In this document: positions 1 to 8,540 of the stretch, piece after piece
How the letters are laid out: every line of letters starts with the position of its first letter
How positions within the stretch are numbered: the stretch's first letter is position 1
Source of the DNA: Eggerthellaceae bacterium
GTDB lineage: Bacteria; Actinomycetota; Coriobacteriia; Coriobacteriales; Eggerthellaceae
Assembly: GCA_015062605.1 (NCBI GenBank)
Contig: SUUI01000004.1
Coordinates: 19,251 to 83,250 of the forward strand
Direction of reading: 5' to 3'
Length of the DNA stretch: 64,000 nt
The notes under the pieces: model-generated
Database searches by the model: none
The model's input: only the letters and a program-made list of their open reading frames with translations
Told to the model about the DNA's origin: nothing
Translations under genes and position numbers: made by a program

Positions 1-2577
1 GGGGTCGGCCTCGCCGAAGGACTTGGCCTTGTCGTCCGCAGCGATGGCGATAGCCGCGGGGCTGATGGTGAACGTGGACGATGCCGTGCCGGAAATGATG
101 TAGTTCGGGTTGGCGCCAGCCGCCGCGACCACGGTGATAGCATACTCGCCAACATCCTGGCCCTCCTCGCGGCTCAGGCTGTAGACCGGTGCGGCGCCCG
201 ATGCGGGGACGCCCGTGACGGTCGCCGTGAGCTCGGGGTCAGTCGCAGCGTCGTTGTCATAGACCTTTGTCTTTTCATTAGCAGCGATAGTGATCTCGGC
301 TGGAGAAATCTTGAAAGCAGCTTCCTTCGATCCATTAAATTTTCCGATGCCGGTAACGATCACGGTCGCCGTGCCCGCGTTGACGTTGTCGGAGTAGGAC
401 ACCGCGTAGTCGGTGCCAGCAGTAAGTGCGCGACCACCCGCAGCAACCGTGACTGCCGGAGTAAGCGCGGAGCCGGTGTAAGTTTGCCCTTCCACCGTAA
501 CCGTTGCGCCGATGATGCTCACTACCGTCTGCGTGTATTTGTTCGAGAACCACAGTGAACGCGTATGGATATAGGTGATCAGATTCGCAACATAGTTTGC
601 CCAGCGGGTCTTAGCATTCCCGGTAGCAAGATAAACCTGTTGGTATTGGCCAGACCCGAGAGGGGTTTGATTTTGGAAATAATGGTTGTCCTTTCCCCGT
701 CCAGTCCCCAAGTCGTTTACTTTTTGATGATTCATCTGAGCAGAGGCCGAGATGCTGTCTCTCATCAGCTCGACATCATCTTCGAAACCTTCGAACGCCC
801 ACTTGTAGTAGTTGTATTGGCGATAGACCTCTTCCATGAAATCCGAATGCTTGCCGAGGGTCTTGTAAATCGATGTCTTATATTCGGTGACATTGGGAAT
901 GAAGTCGCCCTCGCCACTTCTGCGATCCCCGTTTCGGCGGTCGTCCGCCTTTCCGAGCGAACTGTTTTGATATGTGGCGCCCATAGCATTGTCGAGATCC
1001 CATAAGGGACCGGCAATAAGCTTGTCGTCATCGCCTGTTCCATCGCGGTGGAACAGGATGCTGCCTGCGCAAACATCGTAGCTCTTCACATATTCGAACA
1101 TGAGATACATCTTGGCGAAGCTCTCGATGTCGATGTAGTCGGTATAGTACTTACCTTTTGAGTTGTAGCCTGTGTCAGAGCGGATGGCATCCCATGCATC
1201 CTGAAGCCATGCCTGGATTTCGGCAGCGACTCGCTCCATGTTCTCGGGACTCTCGTCAACCTCGCCCGACTCGTCTTCCCCTAATAGGTTGTCGCCTATC
1301 TTCTTGACGGTGATGCGGTTGTAGGCAGATGACCAACCAGAGGACTCTTTCAGACCTTCGAGAGTAAACTGGGGGTCGCCGCCCTGGGCAACGGGATCCT
1401 CCAAATAGTTATCCTGCTCGATCATGAAGCCGTCTTTGGTCACGAACGAGTCCGTCTTCGGCGTGATGGTATAGCAACCTTGGTACTCACCGTTCATCCA
1501 AACATCGACAGACGCAGTGTCCTGGCCGATACCAAGCTTATGTGCGAGCTCATAACCAGCACGATTGCACATCAGGCTCCGGTCGAGGCACTCAGCCAAA
1601 AGCGACCATTTCTTTGTCTTTTCGGAATCGATTCCAGGGAAGTTGATCTTCTTACCCAACGTGATGTTGTAGGGCTTCTTATCGTCTGCCTCCTGCCAGG
1701 TCGCGTTTCCGCGACCCTTCATTTTGGTCAGCTCGTACTCCGCACCGTTAATCCATATCGTGCCAGAACATTCGATATCGTGATTTGGATCACCGTCCAT
1801 CTGAGCAATAGTGGGCTTTCCATCGCTCTCATCTATCTCGATGAACACAGCTTGCACGGCAGCAGAACCCTGATAGGCAATGAGCTTATACGATTGGGTC
1901 GTGTTTCCGACGCTGAAAGAGTAGGTCACCTCTGTGCCGATACCCGGAATGGGACATGAACCGCTGGCGTAGGTGACATTGTTGAGAGTCACCGTAGCGC
2001 CGCCATCCCATGACAAGAAGCAGTTTGCAAGAACCGCGTTACCTGGCAGATATAGCTGGTAGGTATAGGTTGGATTATAAGTCGTGCCGCCAGTTTTCAT
2101 CTTGAACAGATCGATTGTTGCCGGAATACCGTTCGTCTCGGAAGGATCGACCCACAAAGAAGTTGGCGCGGTTACTGCTTTTGCATCGGACCCGTCATCG
2201 GACTCGGACGTCACGCCTGCTCTCAGCTCGAGGGGCTCCTTGATGTTGCTTCCATCGACCGCTTCCTCGGTCCCGACTAATTCGACCGTATCGCCCTTGA
2301 TAGCATCTAAAGCATCTGAAGCATCGGCGGCCTCAGGCATGTCAATAGATTCCAGAGAGTCATCGGCCTGCTGTTTTGCATCCTCCGCAATACCCGGCAC
2401 TGGCTCAGACTCATCGGCAGCTGCTTGTGCAAGACCTGGAGTCACCGAAGCTAGTTGCGTTTCAGGCAGATCGTTTACCGCTTCCGTTTGCGCCCAAGCA
2501 AGCGAAGGAACAAGTCCCGCCGTCAGAATAGTGAACACGAAAAGCAAGAATACGTTACGTACGAAACCCTTTTTCAT
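1..2577 (-). CDS. secreted CotH-kinase family protein with MBG-type repeats (3' end outside window)
   Basis: The frame is open from the ATG at 2577 to the window edge, 859 visible residues. It begins with a Sec signal peptide (MKKGFVRNVFLLF, then a hydrophobic stretch ending LAWA near residue 28), followed by an acidic Ala/Ser/Asp-rich linker to about residue 150. Residues about 230-545 read as a CotH-type atypical protein kinase: KMKGRGNATW near 286, CNRAGYELA, and GPLWDLDNAMG near 525, which carries the metal-binding Asp of the family. From about residue 690 there are immunoglobulin-like MBG repeats with NEKTKVYDN, DPELTATVTG and DDKAKSFGEADP. Spore-coat CotH proteins phosphorylate protein serines; in non-spore formers the family is usually a secreted surface protein. 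The domain order is read directly; the target is unknown. Confidence 0.85.
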   Translation of the reverse strand, partial: MKKGFVRNVFLLFVFTILTAGLVPSLAWAQTEAVNDLPETQLASVTPGLAQAAADESEPVPGIAEDAKQQADDSLESIDMPEAADASDALDAIKGDTVELVGTEEAVDGSNIKEPLELRAGVTSESDDGSDAKAVTAPTSLWVDPSETNGIPATIDLFKMKTGGTTYNPTYTYQLYLPGNAVLANCFLSWDGGATVTLNNVTYASGSCPIPGIGTEVTYSFSVGNTTQSYKLIAYQGSAAVQAVFIEIDESDGKPTIAQMDGDPNHDIECSGTIWINGAEYELTKMKGRGNATWQEADDKKPYNITLGKKINFPGIDSEKTKKWSLLAECLDRSLMCNRAGYELAHKLGIGQDTASVDVWMNGEYQGCYTITPKTDSFVTKDGFMIEQDNYLEDPVAQGGDPQFTLEGLKESSGWSSAYNRITVKKIGDNLLGEDESGEVDESPENMERVAAEIQAWLQDAWDAIRSDTGYNSKGKYYTDYIDIESFAKMYLMFEYVKSYDVCAGSILFHRDGTGDDDKLIAGPLWDLDNAMGATYQNSSLGKADDRRNGDRRSGEGDFIPNVTEYKTSIYKTLGKHSDFMEEVYRQYNYYKWAFEGFEDDVELMRDSISASAQMNHQKVNDLGTGRGKDNHYFQNQTPLGSGQYQQVYLATGNAKTRWANYVANLITYIHTRSLWFSNKYTQTVVSIIGATVTVEGQTYTGSALTPAVTVAAGGRALTAGTDYAVSYSDNVNAGTATVIVTGIGKFNGSKEAAFKISPAEITIAANEKTKVYDNDAATDPELTATVTGVPASGAAPVYSLSREEGQDVGEYAITVVAAAGANPNYIISGTASSTFTISPAAIAIAADDKAKSFGEADP

Positions 2578-3089
2578 GCCTGACACCCCATAATTAATCG
2601 ACTTAAACTCTTTGTCATGAGAAGCACATGCGGGAATAAGCACTCTAATCCCGCATGTTGGCCATAGAGCAGAACCGTTGCATCACATTATATGTTAATC
2701 ACACTGCCCAGAATGCCCACACAATCCGTTTCGTAGCCAAATCCAACGAGACGTTAGGCGAAACGATCCGAGAAACCCTTAGCCTTCATGCCAGCACCAG
2801 CAATGGACTATTGCATTCGTTTAACCTATGCAACCATTAGACCGTTCAGCAGCCCATCCGAACCGCTGAAAACCACCCCTAAACGAACTAACACACGTAA
2901 ATCTCCGTTTGTCGAGCGGTTTATAGCGCTTGTCGGAAGGTACGTCTCGCCTCGAGACAAAGATATATCGTAGTCACGGGTAGACTGGTGGCATTTGGAG
3001 CGCCAACTGCACTACCAGCTATGTGTTTTTCCTCAATGACGTGCACATTTGTTCACAAACTACTCAGGGAAAAACGAAGGGGGTCATAC
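2578..3089. other. intergenic region between divergent genes
   Basis: No convincing gene lies in these 512 bases. Two short open frames (2655-2840 and 2788-2973) lack a ribosome-binding site and any recognisable sequence. The notable element is the 10-bp inverted repeat listed at 2626-2658. The promoter for the NifX-like gene must be on the right side, but I see no clear -35/-10 pair. Confidence 0.6.
2626..2658. repeat. perfect 10-bp inverted repeat upstream of the CotH gene
   Basis: ACATGCGGGA (2626-2635) and TCCCGCATGT (2649-2658) are perfect complements separated by 13 bases, 49 bases upstream of the CotH-protein start. No T-tract follows on either strand, so it is more likely an operator or 5'-UTR hairpin than a terminator. 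Confidence 0.6.
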
Positions 3090-3449
3090 ATGCGAATCGC
3101 TATTGCGTGCGAGGGTCTGCGCGTTGCGCCTCGTTACGAATATTGCGAAAGCTACATGTGCTATACGGTTGACCATGGTGTCATCGTCGACTGCCAGAAT
3201 ATGCCAAGCCCCGGCGTCAATTACCATGAACTCGCTTCCACCCTCCACGAGATCGGCGTCCGCGTCCTCATCGTAGGAAAAATCGATGAATCAGTCGCCG
3301 ATCTGTATTGCGACAACGATATCGAAGTCATCGCGGGCGCGCATGGCGATGCCCGCCATCTCGCCGAACAGTACCTCACCGACAAGCTTACAGGCGTCGA
3401 TGAGCTGTGCAGCGACGATGACGAAGAGGGCTTCGACGATTTCGAATAA
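3090..3449 (+). CDS. NifB/NifX-type iron-molybdenum cofactor binding-domain protein
   Basis: 119 residues of the small dinitrogenase-cofactor family (NifX/NafY/NifB C-terminal domain): an N-terminal strand MRIAIACEGLRVAPRYEYC, a central HELASTLHEIGVRVLIVGKI, and AGAHGDARHLAEQYL, ending in a very acidic tail. No nitrogenase genes are nearby, and non-nif members of the family are thought to bind or carry metal clusters; the actual role here is not deducible. The start at 3090 is chosen because GAAGGGGG lies just upstream; the frame extends to 2988 without any RBS. A terminator hairpin follows at 3482. Confidence 0.75.
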   Translation: MRIAIACEGLRVAPRYEYCESYMCYTVDHGVIVDCQNMPSPGVNYHELASTLHEIGVRVLIVGKIDESVADLYCDNDIEVIAGAHGDARHLAEQYLTDKLTGVDELCSDDDEEGFDDFE

Positions 3450-3481
3450 GCGTACCGCTCTTCAACATAGCGCAGCAAAAT

Positions 3482-3508
3482 AAAAACGCCTCCGAAGAGG
3501 CGTTTTTT
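3482..3508. terminator. bidirectional rho-independent terminator
   Basis: AACGCCTC, short loop, GAGGCGTT flanked by A-run on the left and T-run on the right. It sits between the convergent NifX-like gene (+) and rplT (-) and can serve both. Confidence 0.85.
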
Positions 3509-3539
3509 CATATCGCTTAAGCGCTCTGTAATTTGTATC

Positions 3540-3893
3540 TTACAGGGCCTTCTTGGCGATTTCGGCCAAAGCGGCGAATGCCTGCGCATCCGTGACGGCC
3601 ATGTCTGCGAGAACCTTGCGGTCAAGCACGACGCCGGCCTTCTTCAGACCGTTCATGAAGCGAGAATAGGAAATGCCATTGATGCGGGCAGCGGCATTGA
3701 TGCGGGTGATCCACAGACGACGGATCTCGCGCTTCTTGTTGCGACGGTCGCGATACATATACTGCATCGACTTCATGACCTGCTGCTTGGCGTTGCGATA
3801 GGAACGGGACTTCGCTCCGTAGTAACCGCGAGCTTGCTTTAAGACGGTACGACGCTTCTTACGGGCGTTCAGGGAACGTTTGATACGTGCCAT
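3540..3893 (-). CDS. rplT: 50S ribosomal protein L20
   Basis: 117 residues, full length for L20, beginning [20 protein letters not shown] and continuing with [19 protein letters not shown], both diagnostic. L20 binds 23S rRNA early in assembly of the large subunit and in other bacteria represses its own operon by binding the leader. It is the last gene of the infC-rpmI-rplT operon, with 19 bases between it and rpmI, and the operon ends at the hairpin at 3482. Confidence 0.98.
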   Translation of the reverse strand: MARIKRSLNARKKRRTVLKQARGYYGAKSRSYRNAKQQVMKSMQYMYRDRRNKKREIRRLWITRINAAARINGISYSRFMNGLKKAGVVLDRKVLADMAVTDAQAFAALAEIAKKAL

Positions 3894-3912
3894 TGTTCAT
3901 CACTCCTATCGA

Positions 3913-4110
3913 TTAGCGAAGGCCAAGGTTGCGGGCGATTACCTTGTAATCGGCCGTGGCGACTTCGGTTTCATGGCGGAAGTTGCGCTTACGCTTCGGG
4001 CTCTTCTTGGTCAGGATGTGGCTCTTGTAAGCCTTCGCACGCATGATCTTGCCAGATCCGGTTACGCGGAAACGCTTCGCGGAACCGCGATGGGTTTTCA
4101 TCTTAGGCAT
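3913..4110 (-). CDS. rpmI: 50S ribosomal protein L35
   Basis: 65 residues beginning [21 protein letters not shown], the standard L35 N-terminus, and highly basic throughout. It directly abuts the stop codon of infC (infC ends at 4111), so translation is probably coupled. L35 is a structural protein of the large ribosomal subunit. Confidence 0.98.
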   Translation of the reverse strand: MPKMKTHRGSAKRFRVTGSGKIMRAKAYKSHILTKKSPKRKRNFRHETEVATADYKVIARNLGLR

Positions 4111-4716
4111 TTATTCGTCCTTTCCTTCTTTTTCAGGCTCTGCCTCGGCGCTCGCCTTAGCTTCTGCCTTTGCTTTCTTCTTTTTCTTTGCCGCCGAGGT
4201 CAAAGGAGCGATGAGCATGTGCATGTTACGGCCCTCCATCTTGGGCTGCGACTCAATCACCGCGACATCCTTCAAATCATCAGCCAGGCGCTCCAGAATC
4301 TGAAGACCCTGTTCCGGATGGGCCATTTCGCGACCGCGGAACATGATGGTGATCTTGACTTTGTTACCCGCATCCAAGAAGCGCAGCACGTGCTTCTTCT
4401 TGGTGGTGTAATCCCCCACATCGATCTTGGGGCGGAACTTCATTTCCTTCGTCTCAATCTTGCTCTGGTTCTTGCGAGCCTGCTTGGCCTTGATCGTCTG
4501 GTCGTACTTGAACTTTCCGTAGTCCATGATGCGGCACACTGGTGGATCAGCATTCGGCGCGATTTCAACAAGGTCGAGGCCCTCGTTATCGGCCGCGCGC
4601 TGTGCCTCAGCAAGCGATACGATTCCCATCTGCGTGCCGTCATAACTGATCAGGCGGCATTCTTTCAGGGTAATCTGCTCGTTAAGCCGTGGTTCTTGAG
4701 CTGCTATTGCGCTCAC
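4111..4716 (-). CDS. infC: translation initiation factor IF-3
   Basis: About 201 residues. RLNEQITLKECRLI starts the N-domain and DPPVCRIMDYGKFKYDQ and KITIMFRGREMAHPEQG are IF-3 signatures; the Lys/Ala/Glu tail is typical of actinobacterial forms. IF-3 keeps the 30S subunit free and checks start-codon and initiator-tRNA pairing. The frame stays open upstream through the leader to 5052, but that part overlaps the attenuator and tRNA-Leu and is not coding. I place the start at GTG 4716. The SD-like AAAGGA is only 2-3 bases from it, so an unusual codon slightly downstream (AUA at 4707) is possible; infC often uses a non-standard start. Confidence 0.93.
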   Translation of the reverse strand: MSAIAAQEPRLNEQITLKECRLISYDGTQMGIVSLAEAQRAADNEGLDLVEIAPNADPPVCRIMDYGKFKYDQTIKAKQARKNQSKIETKEMKFRPKIDVGDYTTKKKHVLRFLDAGNKVKITIMFRGREMAHPEQGLQILERLADDLKDVAVIESQPKMEGRNMHMLIAPLTSAAKKKKKAKAEAKASAEAEPEKEGKDE

Positions 4717-4747
4717 CGTCCTTTCTTTCTCACGTTGCGCTGCAAAT

Positions 4748-4775
4748 AAAAAACCCGCTGCTCGATGCAGGCGGG
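4748..4775 (-). terminator. leader terminator (attenuator) of infC-rpmI-rplT
   Basis: On the minus strand CCCGCCTGC, loop ATCGA, GCAGCGGG (one bulged C) is followed by TTTTTT, all between the promoter at 4874-4901 and infC. A terminator inside an operon leader implies conditional termination. Upstream leader sequences can form competing pairings (see findings). In other bacteria this operon is controlled by an L20-binding leader; the sequence here is not obviously that motif. Confidence 0.7.
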
Positions 4776-4873
4776 CACACGTTCGGCATATTGCCAAATC
4801 TTCGCATGACCCATCAGCTGCATACGCGCCGAACCAGGTGGAGGTTGCCCTCACTTGAATTAACAGCCTTATC

Positions 4874-4901
4874 ATTTTAGCAGGAGCGTTAAAGAATGCA
4901 A
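4874..4901 (-). promoter_or_regulatory. promoter of the infC operon
   Basis: Minus-strand TTGCAT (4901-4896), 16-bp spacer, TAAAAT (4879-4874). It lies between the 3' end of tRNA-Leu and infC and predicts a leader of about 150 nucleotides. Confidence 0.7.
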
Positions 4902-4916
4902 GGTCTTTTTTGATAA

Positions 4917-5000
4917 TGGTGCGGGCGAAAGGACTTGAACCTTCACGCCTTGCGGCAACGGCACCTAAAACCGTCGCGTCTGCCATTCCGCCACGCCCGC
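4917..5000 (-). tRNA. tRNA-Leu (anticodon UAG)
   Basis: Acceptor GCGGGCG pairs with CGCCCGC, discriminator A and encoded CCA. The anticodon loop TTTAGGT gives UAG, reading CUN leucine codons. A long variable arm (TTGCCGCAAGGCG) and a T-arm with GGTTCAAGTCC confirm the class II fold. Confidence 0.95.
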
Positions 5001-5021
5001 ACGCAGACCTAAAGCAGGGGT

Positions 5022-5052
5022 ATTGTAGCACAGCTTCGAGCTCACACGTCAA
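5022..5052 (-). promoter_or_regulatory. promoter of tRNA-Leu
   Basis: Minus-strand TTGACG (5052-5047) and TACAAT (5027-5022), spacer 19 bp, about 20 bases before the mature tRNA end. Confidence 0.5.
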
Positions 5053-5108
5053 AACCTTGCCCTGTAAAAGTCCACGGTCAGAGATTTCCGCTATTCGCAG
5101 ATTAAGGC

Positions 5109-5137
5109 TTGCACGTCAAATGATTAATCCGTATACT
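5109..5137 (+). promoter_or_regulatory. promoter of tRNA-His
   Basis: TTGCAC (5109-5114), 17-bp spacer, TATACT (5132-5137), 15 bases upstream of the tRNA. Confidence 0.8.
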
Positions 5138-5152
5138 TCATCGTTGCGCTAT

Positions 5153-5230
5153 GGTGGGTGTGGCCTAGTTGGCTAAGGCGCCAGATTGTGGCTCTGGAGA
5201 TCGAGGGTTCGAGTCCCTTCACCCACCCCA
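5153..5230 (+). tRNA. tRNA-His (anticodon GUG)
   Basis: Includes the extra G-1 characteristic of tRNA-His, acceptor GTGGGTG/CACCCAC, anticodon loop ATTGTGG with GUG, T-arm GGGTTCGAGTCCC and encoded CCA. Confidence 0.96.
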
Positions 5231-5245
5231 TCGCGCGCTTTGCGC

Positions 5246-5274
5246 TTGCGTTTGCGAAATGCTTGCTTTACAAT
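5246..5274 (+). promoter_or_regulatory. promoter of tRNA-Lys
   Basis: TTGCGT (5246-5251), 17-bp spacer, TACAAT (5269-5274), 27 bases upstream of the tRNA. Confidence 0.75.
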
Positions 5275-5301
5275 AGCGCAGCACTTTTAAAGAGCTTGTA
5301 T

Positions 5302-5377
5302 GGACCGTTAGCTTAGTTGGTAGAGCAGGGGACTCTTAATCCCAAGGTCCGGGGTTCGAGTCCCCGACGGTCCACCA
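5302..5377 (+). tRNA. tRNA-Lys (anticodon CUU)
   Basis: Acceptor GGACCGT/ACGGTCC, anticodon loop CTCTTAA giving CUU, T-arm GGGGTTCGAGTCCCC, encoded CCA. A terminator follows immediately. Confidence 0.95.
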
Positions 5378-5389
5378 TCTCGAAACATC

Positions 5390-5414
5390 ACCTCCCTATC
5401 GGGAGGTTTTTTCT
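5390..5414 (+). terminator. terminator of tRNA-Lys
   Basis: ACCTCCC, loop TATC, GGGAGGT, then TTTTT. Confidence 0.85.
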
Positions 5415-5553
5415 TTCTTCAACCCAGCACGCTCTTAAATCGTATGTGTGCCCACGGTATGGATTAAGGCTTCCAGCCATTGCGAACATGCCCCGTTTCG
5501 AGCTACCATACACTTCGAATCTGCACGCTCCGATTCATTTTTACGCACGGTTG

Positions 5554-6111
5554 ATGAGAGACCCATACTCATACAACGACCAGCACAGGTCCAGCTCCGC
5601 TTCATCGCGTCACGCAACGCGCGCTTCGCGCTACGACGATCCATATGCGGATTACAACGTATCCTACTCCCGTAAGACGAGCAGAACCTCTTATGGAACG
5701 ACCGAAGACGCCTACCGCGCAAAGCGGAATCGCGCTTCATCGCACGAGAGCATCGATGATTATCGCAATCGATCGAGATACGCTTCGAGAACCTCATCTG
5801 GCCGTTCTGGCAACCGAGTGCATAACGGCATAGATTCTCGCAAAGCACGCGAAAACAAACGCTCCACGCATTCCACTTCCACCAGTCGGCGCCAGCGTGC
5901 AGCTCAGATGCAACAAGCAGACGGAAATAGGCGGCCGCTCATCATCTGCATCATCATCCTTGTCATACTCGACATCGCACTCGCCATCGGCATCTACAGC
6001 TGCGGCGCATCGCTCGATGAGCAAGCCGCAGCAAGGGGAACAAAGGCCGCACCGCAGGCAAGCCAAGCGGCTTTCATCGTCGATAGCCCAGAGGGATCCA
6101 GCAATACGTAG
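5554..6111 (+). CDS. Ser/Arg-rich single-pass membrane protein, unknown function
   Basis: 185 residues from the ATG at 5554. Residues 1-125 are polar and probably disordered, dominated by Ser, Arg, Tyr and Asp. One membrane segment (RPLIICIIILVILDIALAIG, about 127-147) is followed by a short outside tail of about 35 residues. I recognise no family. The positive N-terminal side suggests that the long part is cytoplasmic. The frame opens earlier (into tRNA-Lys), but the RBS is weak at every candidate start, so the start is uncertain. It is convergent with the Hsp70 gene, only 12 bases away. Confidence 0.6.
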   Translation: MRDPYSYNDQHRSSSASSRHATRASRYDDPYADYNVSYSRKTSRTSYGTTEDAYRAKRNRASSHESIDDYRNRSRYASRTSSGRSGNRVHNGIDSRKARENKRSTHSTSTSRRQRAAQMQQADGNRRPLIICIIILVILDIALAIGIYSCGASLDEQAAARGTKAAPQASQAAFIVDSPEGSSNT

Positions 6112-6123
6112 GGCTTCTCTTCC

Positions 6124-7641
6124 CTATCTGTGTTTACGCTCGTAATTCTCAGCATCGCGGATGGCAAGCGAGAGCTCCCGATCGGTCATACGCTCGCTGT
6201 TCGTAATCACGACAGACTGAACCGCGCCCGTATCGAGATCCCGCGCCGTCACGCAAAGGATGCCGTTCGTATCGATATCGAAGGCCACCTCGATACGTGG
6301 CACACCTGCTGGAGCTCGCTTGATGCCCTGCAGAATGAACGTGCCGATCCTCTTGTTGTTGCATGCGAGCGGATCTTCGCCCTGCAGCACGTTGATCTCG
6401 ACATTCGTCTGATACGGAGCCGCCGTTGTGAACTCCTGTGCATAATGCGCCGGCAACGTCGTATTGCGCTCGATGATGCGGGCTGCTCCCCCTCCGAATA
6501 CCTCGACCGCGAAGCTCATCGGCGTCACGTCGAGTAACAGTATCTCCTTGCCGCTCACCGCAAGTGCATTTTGTGTGGACGAGAGCGTATCTGCCTGGAT
6601 TGCAGCGCCTTGGGCAACGCACTCGTCGGGGTTGATCGAAAGCGAGGGGTTCTTGCCCGTTAAGCGTTTCACATGCTCTTGAACCGCGGGAATGCGCGTA
6701 GATCCGCCTACGAGCAGCACCTGTCCAAGCTCGCTTGCGGCGATGCCCGCATCGTATAGGGCGCGCTCTACTGGTGCGGTCGTGCGCTCGATCAAATCAT
6801 GCGTGAGCGCGTTGAACTGAGCTCTGGTCAGCTTGACATCAAGATGCAAAGGCCCTTGCGCATTCGATGCCAAAAACGGCAGGTTGACCTGCGTCGTTTC
6901 CATCGACGAGAGCTCGCATTTGGCAGCCTGCGCCGCTTCGCGCACACGCAACCATGCGGTTGCGTCCTTGCGTACATCCACGCCTGTCTGCTTGGCGAAC
7001 TCGCTCGCCAGATGCTCGGCAACCCTGTTGTCGAAATCATCGCCACCGAGATGGTTATCGCCCGAAGTGGCAAGTACCTCGATGACCCCACCGCCGATTT
7101 CGATGATGGAAACATCGAACGTACCACCGCCCAGATCGTACACCATGACCTTTTGCGGCTGGCCGTTATCCAAACCATATGCGAGTGCAGCAGCAGTCGG
7201 TTCATTGATGATGCGAAGCACGTTGAGCCCCGCAATCGTCCCAGCATCCTTCGTCGCTTGCCGTTGCACGTCATCGAAATATGCCGGTACAGTGATGACC
7301 GCATCTTTCACCGTCGTTCCCAAGAAGCGTTCGGCATCTTGGCGCAGCTTGCGCAGGATCATCGCGGAAAGCTCCTGCGGAGTGTATTTCTTTCCATCGA
7401 CTTTCGCGCGCCACGTGCTTCCCATGTGGCGTTTGACGGAATAGAACGTGCGCGTGGGATTGATGGCGCTCTGCCTGACCGCCACCGAACCCACAAGGCG
7501 CTGGCCATCCTTCGTGAACGCAACGACGCTCGGCGTGGTGCGCGAACCCTCCGCATTCACGATGATGGAGGGCTTCCCGCCTTCCACGGTTGCAACACAG
7601 CTGTTGGTCGTTCCCAAATCGATGCCGATCGCCAAACTCAT
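6124..7641 (-). CDS. Hsp70 (DnaK) family chaperone without the C-terminal lid
   Basis: 505 residues from ATG 7641 (strong RBS GAGGAGG). The nucleotide-binding domain has [40 protein letters not shown] and [16 protein letters not shown]; the linker LLLDVTP is near 370; the beta-sandwich substrate domain ends with [10 protein letters not shown] at about 480. The protein stops 25 residues later, so the roughly 100-130-residue helical lid and disordered tail of a normal DnaK are missing. It lies upstream-coupled with a J-domain protein, pointing to a dedicated chaperone pair rather than the housekeeping DnaK, which is normally next to grpE and dnaJ; neither is here. No frameshift is visible at the end. 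Confidence 0.93.
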   Translation of the reverse strand: MSLAIGIDLGTTNSCVATVEGGKPSIIVNAEGSRTTPSVVAFTKDGQRLVGSVAVRQSAINPTRTFYSVKRHMGSTWRAKVDGKKYTPQELSAMILRKLRQDAERFLGTTVKDAVITVPAYFDDVQRQATKDAGTIAGLNVLRIINEPTAAALAYGLDNGQPQKVMVYDLGGGTFDVSIIEIGGGVIEVLATSGDNHLGGDDFDNRVAEHLASEFAKQTGVDVRKDATAWLRVREAAQAAKCELSSMETTQVNLPFLASNAQGPLHLDVKLTRAQFNALTHDLIERTTAPVERALYDAGIAASELGQVLLVGGSTRIPAVQEHVKRLTGKNPSLSINPDECVAQGAAIQADTLSSTQNALAVSGKEILLLDVTPMSFAVEVFGGGAARIIERNTTLPAHYAQEFTTAAPYQTNVEINVLQGEDPLACNNKRIGTFILQGIKRAPAGVPRIEVAFDIDTNGILCVTARDLDTGAVQSVVITNSERMTDRELSLAIRDAENYERKHR

Positions 7642-7716
7642 GAGTACCTCCTCATTATGCCGATTGCGCAAGCGAACTGCGCACTCAGGCTCCTTCAAAA
7701 CAATCGAGACGACGTC

Positions 7717-8538
7717 CTAACACGGAAAACAGCAGAATGGATTGCACAGCATGTTGAGCGCAAGGCAGCTGCAGCACGAAGATGATGGATTCGTATAGCC
7801 GGGCTGATAACCCTGCTGCTGAGCCTGCGTCTGATAGTTGCGCCCCGCCGACTGGAACTTCATGAACGTGCGCTGATACTCCACATTGTTCGGCTCCATG
7901 GTGACTGCGCGGCGGATCTGATCGAGCGCCAGCATGGTATTGCCAGCACCATGGTTCGCAACTGCGATGATGTAATACCAGCGGGCATTCCTGCCCGTGC
8001 TCGGAACATTATTAAGCTCAGAGACCGCCTGCGCGTACTGGCGTTTAGCGATGAGCTCGATGGCGTGCCTGATGGTTTGAGGATCGCTTGCCATCGCTTG
8101 CAGGTGTATGGGCCCAGAAACGTTGGCGTTTTGGGCATTCTGTGCATTGGCTGCAGCTTCGAAGAAGTCCGACCAATCGAAACCGAATCCGCCAGCGCCC
8201 CATCCGTTGGGTCCTGCCTGACTCGTGTACTGCCGTCCACCCGGCGTATAGGTGTACGTGTATGTTTGTCCAGCACCTGGCCTACCAGTGCCTTGATTCG
8301 CGCCTGGATATGTCGACTGGTTCCGCGCGGCGGTGTACGCATCCTGACGGCGATACTTCTCAGGATTCGTAATCCGATCGTACGCCTCATTGATCTCGTT
8401 CATGCGCTCGGCAGCCTTGGGGTCGTTCGGATTAAGGTCCGGATGATTCTCGCGGGCCTTCTTGCGATACGCCTTTTTGATCTCATCCGAAGATGCTTGA
8501 GGACTTACCCCCAGGATTTCATACGGTGACTTGTTCAT
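7717..8538 (-). CDS. J-domain protein with Cys-rich tail
   Basis: 273 residues. Residues 1-70 are a J domain: SPYEILGVSPQASSDEIKKAYRK, the HPD motif that stimulates Hsp70 ATPase, and MNEINEAYDRITNPEKY. A Gly/Tyr/Thr-rich linker follows, then a helical, TPR-like stretch (AIELIAKRQYAQAVSELNNV to AVTMEPNNVEYQRTF, about 150-225), then a Gln-rich segment and a tail with nine cysteines (SSCCSCLAL, CNPFCCFPC). It lacks the DnaJ zinc finger and C-terminal domains. ATG 8538 is preferred to GTG 8544 because GGAG is five bases away. It starts right after the DUF5685 stop and lies 75 bases before the Hsp70 gene. Confidence 0.9.
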   Translation of the reverse strand: MNKSPYEILGVSPQASSDEIKKAYRKKARENHPDLNPNDPKAAERMNEINEAYDRITNPEKYRRQDAYTAARNQSTYPGANQGTGRPGAGQTYTYTYTPGGRQYTSQAGPNGWGAGGFGFDWSDFFEAAANAQNAQNANVSGPIHLQAMASDPQTIRHAIELIAKRQYAQAVSELNNVPSTGRNARWYYIIAVANHGAGNTMLALDQIRRAVTMEPNNVEYQRTFMKFQSAGRNYQTQAQQQGYQPGYTNPSSSCCSCLALNMLCNPFCCFPC

Positions 8539-8540
8539 GC

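Noticed and set aside
2655-2973. two overlapping short plus-strand ORFs
   Set aside because: No RBS, no recognisable sequence, in the intergenic region before the NifX-like gene.
4717-5052. N-terminal extension of IF-3
   Set aside because: The open frame crosses the leader terminator, promoter and tRNA-Leu; residues do not resemble IF-3.
6799-7785. 328-codon plus-strand ORF
   Set aside because: Antisense to the Hsp70 gene; no domain.
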